In this document: positions 62,626 through 64,000 of the stretch, piece after piece
Layout: each line of letters starts with the position of its first letter
Position numbering within the stretch: position 1 is the first letter of the stretch
Assembly: GCA_913043255.1 (NCBI GenBank)
Contig: CAJWLK010000007.1
Span: 1-64,000 of the forward strand
Reading direction: 5' to 3'
DNA from: an uncultured Gemmatimonadota bacterium
GTDB lineage: Bacteria > Gemmatimonadota > Gemmatimonadetes > Palauibacterales > Palauibacteraceae
DNA: 64,000 nt
The notes under the pieces: generated by a model
The model's database searches: none
What the model saw: the letters and a program-made list of their open reading frames with translations, nothing else
What the model was told of the DNA's origin: nothing
Translations under genes and position numbers: made by a program

Positions 62626-63918
62626 TTGAATAATTCCACGGTGACGCGAGCTATCCTAGAAGAGATCGACGCAAATGCGGAAGAGTTGGTCGAGTTTGCG
62701 GCAGACCTGATCCGCATCCCAACTGTGAATCCGCCTGGGACAGACTATGAACGATGCGCGAAGGTTATCGGCGATCGGATGTCTGCCCTTGGCTACGAGG
62801 TCGAATACGTCGAGGCTTTGGATCGGCCCGAGCACACCGACGAACATCCACGGGTGAATGTGGTCGGTACACTTAGGTCAGACGACACCGGTCCCTGTGT
62901 ACACCTGAATGGGCATTTCGATGTCGTTCCAGCAGGTGACGACTGGACCGTCGACCCATTTGGCGGCCTAATCCGAGATGGAAGGCTCTACGGTCGTGGC
63001 AGCGCGGATATGAAGGCGGGGCTCGCCGCCGCAATATATGCCGCGACAGCGGTTCGCCGGGTTGGAATAAGCGCCGGCACATTAGAAACTAGTGCTACCG
63101 TCGATGAAGAGAGTGGCGGCTTTGCAGGCGTTGCATACCTAGCCGAGATGGGGCGCATCCACAGAAACCGAACAGATTATGTCATAATCCCAGAACCGTT
63201 CGGGATTGACGGGATCTCTCTCGGGCACCGTGGTGTCTATTGGTTTAAGATCACTGCGCGCGGTCGTATGGGTCACGGAAGCATGCCATTTCTCGGGCGG
63301 AACGCAATTCAGGACCTTAATGTCATCCTCCAAAAAGTGAATGAAGAGTTGCAACCGAGCCTCGCTACCCGAACAACCAGTATGCCCGTTGTGCCGAAAC
63401 AGGCGCGATCTGGTTCAATCAACGTCAACTCGATCCGGGGAGGACAAGCAGACGCGGGGGGGGACGAAATTTCGCCGGCTCAAACACCTTGCGTCCCCGA
63501 TTCAGCAGAGGCTGTATTCGATCGACGCTTTATCCTTGAAGAACAGTTCGAGACTGTCCGCGCCGAAGTCGAATCACTCTTAGAGGATGCCACACGAGAA
63601 AACCAAGAGCGCGAATACGAACTGACAGACATTTTAATTGTGCACCCAACGTTCACATCGGCTGATTCGCCACTTGTCGGAGCACTCGAGCGGGCGATCC
63701 GACAAGTCGTGGACCAACCCGCAAGGCTCGTGGCTAGCCCGGGAACATACGACCAGAAGCACATCGCTCGGATCGCAGGAGTTCAACACTGCGTAGCCTA
63801 CGGCCCAGGAACGCTTGAACAAGCACACCAACCAGACGAATCTTGCTCAGTTCGTGATATCGTCACATCGGCTAAGGTGATGGCTGTCGCGGCGGCGAAT
63901 CTACTAGTCCCGAGTTAG
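62626..63918 (+). CDS. M20-family peptidase (ArgE/DapE/ACY1-like)
   Basis: This 430-residue zinc enzyme hydrolyses amide bonds of N-acyl amino acids or small peptides. Metal ligands: LNGHFDVVPAGDDW, GRGSADMKAG and the glutamate pair in DEESGG. A dimerisation domain begins near GRMGHGSMPFLGRNA. The start is a TTG at 62626; a GTG at 62641 is equally possible, and neither has a clear ribosome-binding site. It has no signal peptide, so it is cytoplasmic. It is divergent from the P1 hydrolase operon and could process what that operon brings in. The exact substrate is not readable. Confidence 0.9.
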   Translation: MNNSTVTRAILEEIDANAEELVEFAADLIRIPTVNPPGTDYERCAKVIGDRMSALGYEVEYVEALDRPEHTDEHPRVNVVGTLRSDDTGPCVHLNGHFDVVPAGDDWTVDPFGGLIRDGRLYGRGSADMKAGLAAAIYAATAVRRVGISAGTLETSATVDEESGGFAGVAYLAEMGRIHRNRTDYVIIPEPFGIDGISLGHRGVYWFKITARGRMGHGSMPFLGRNAIQDLNVILQKVNEELQPSLATRTTSMPVVPKQARSGSINVNSIRGGQADAGGDEISPAQTPCVPDSAEAVFDRRFILEEQFETVRAEVESLLEDATRENQEREYELTDILIVHPTFTSADSPLVGALERAIRQVVDQPARLVASPGTYDQKHIARIAGVQHCVAYGPGTLEQAHQPDESCSVRDIVTSAKVMAVAAANLLVPS

Positions 63919-64000
63919 AGTGTTCCGGCCCAAGGGTTAGACAGGATTGTAACTTCTTTCAACAGGCCAATTCAGGACGATCCCTGAAGAGATTGAGAGC

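Noticed and set aside
63972-63989. TTCAGG/CCTGAA hairpin after the M20 peptidase
   Set aside because: Only a 6-bp stem without a T-run before the window ends.
1-64000. CRISPR arrays, insertion sequences, prophage genes, rRNA and tRNA genes
   Set aside because: No spaced direct-repeat arrays, transposases, integrases, phage structural genes or RNA-gene signatures were seen on either strand.

Overview
The window reads as one piece of a free-living, aerobic, diderm bacterial chromosome of moderate GC (about half, judged by eye). Diderm signs are the TonB/ExbB/ExbD system, lipoprotein signals, signal peptidase II, and a tripartite RND pump with an outer-membrane channel. The gene order rluD-lspA-dksA-ileS-yggS, the long rplM-to-folP/cdaA string and the many secreted amidohydrolase or peptidase-type enzymes suggest Gemmatimonadota or a neighbouring phylum. 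That placement is an inference: no rRNA or other marker is present. I found no tRNA or rRNA gene, CRISPR array, insertion sequence or prophage.

Layout. 1-6.7 kb: the tail of a gene cut by the left edge, a tiny lipoprotein, a membrane-fused spermidine synthase-like protein, a large secreted DUF5107/TPR protein and a small membrane protein. 6.8-12.9 kb: housekeeping genes rluD, lspA, dksA-type, ileS (with an altered HIGH motif), a short overlooked ORF and yggS. 13.2-15.5 kb: an exbB-exbD-exbD-tonB operon with a good sigma70-type promoter and a double hairpin terminator. 15.6-25.7 kb: a long minus-strand run rplM-rpsI-rpsB-(hairpin)-tsf-pyrH-frr-small ORF-tilS-hpt-ftsH-folP-cdaA with many overlaps. 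25.9-29.8 kb: lepB, an aldehyde dehydrogenase, a membrane-anchored protein and a divergent pabA/trpG-type amidotransferase.

29.8-37.9 kb: a short-chain fatty-acid transporter, an AI-2E-family transporter and a tightly overlapped respiratory-type operon. The operon consists of a four-cluster ferredoxin fused to an NrfD-type membrane anchor, a molybdopterin catalytic subunit without a Tat signal, and a TorD-family chaperone. 38.1-46.6 kb: a succinate-semialdehyde-type dehydrogenase and a TetR-OMP-MFP-RND efflux operon whose promoter carries an inverted repeat between -35 and -10. 46.7-54.4 kb: a degenerate gamma-glutamyltransferase, a form II CoxSLM-type molybdenum hydroxylase operon, an orphan Cpn10-like protein and two unknown envelope proteins. 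54.6-63.9 kb: bipA, a secreted amidohydrolase, a translationally coupled operon (NylC/DmpA-like P1 hydrolase, Na+/solute symporter, SDR, LeuB) and a divergent M20 peptidase.

Together the accessory genes look like a scavenging and oxidising lifestyle: secreted hydrolases for peptides and amides, uptake of small organic molecules, oxidation by two molybdenum systems and aldehyde dehydrogenases, and drug efflux. TTG and GTG starts overlapping the preceding stop recur, so several annotated starts rest on ribosome-binding sites rather than on ATG.

The points I would look at first are: the GXHH motif of IleRS; the molybdoenzyme operon of unknown substrate; the gamma-glutamyltransferase with a lost substrate pocket; the small coupled ORFs next to frr and ileS; and the rplM leader hairpin.
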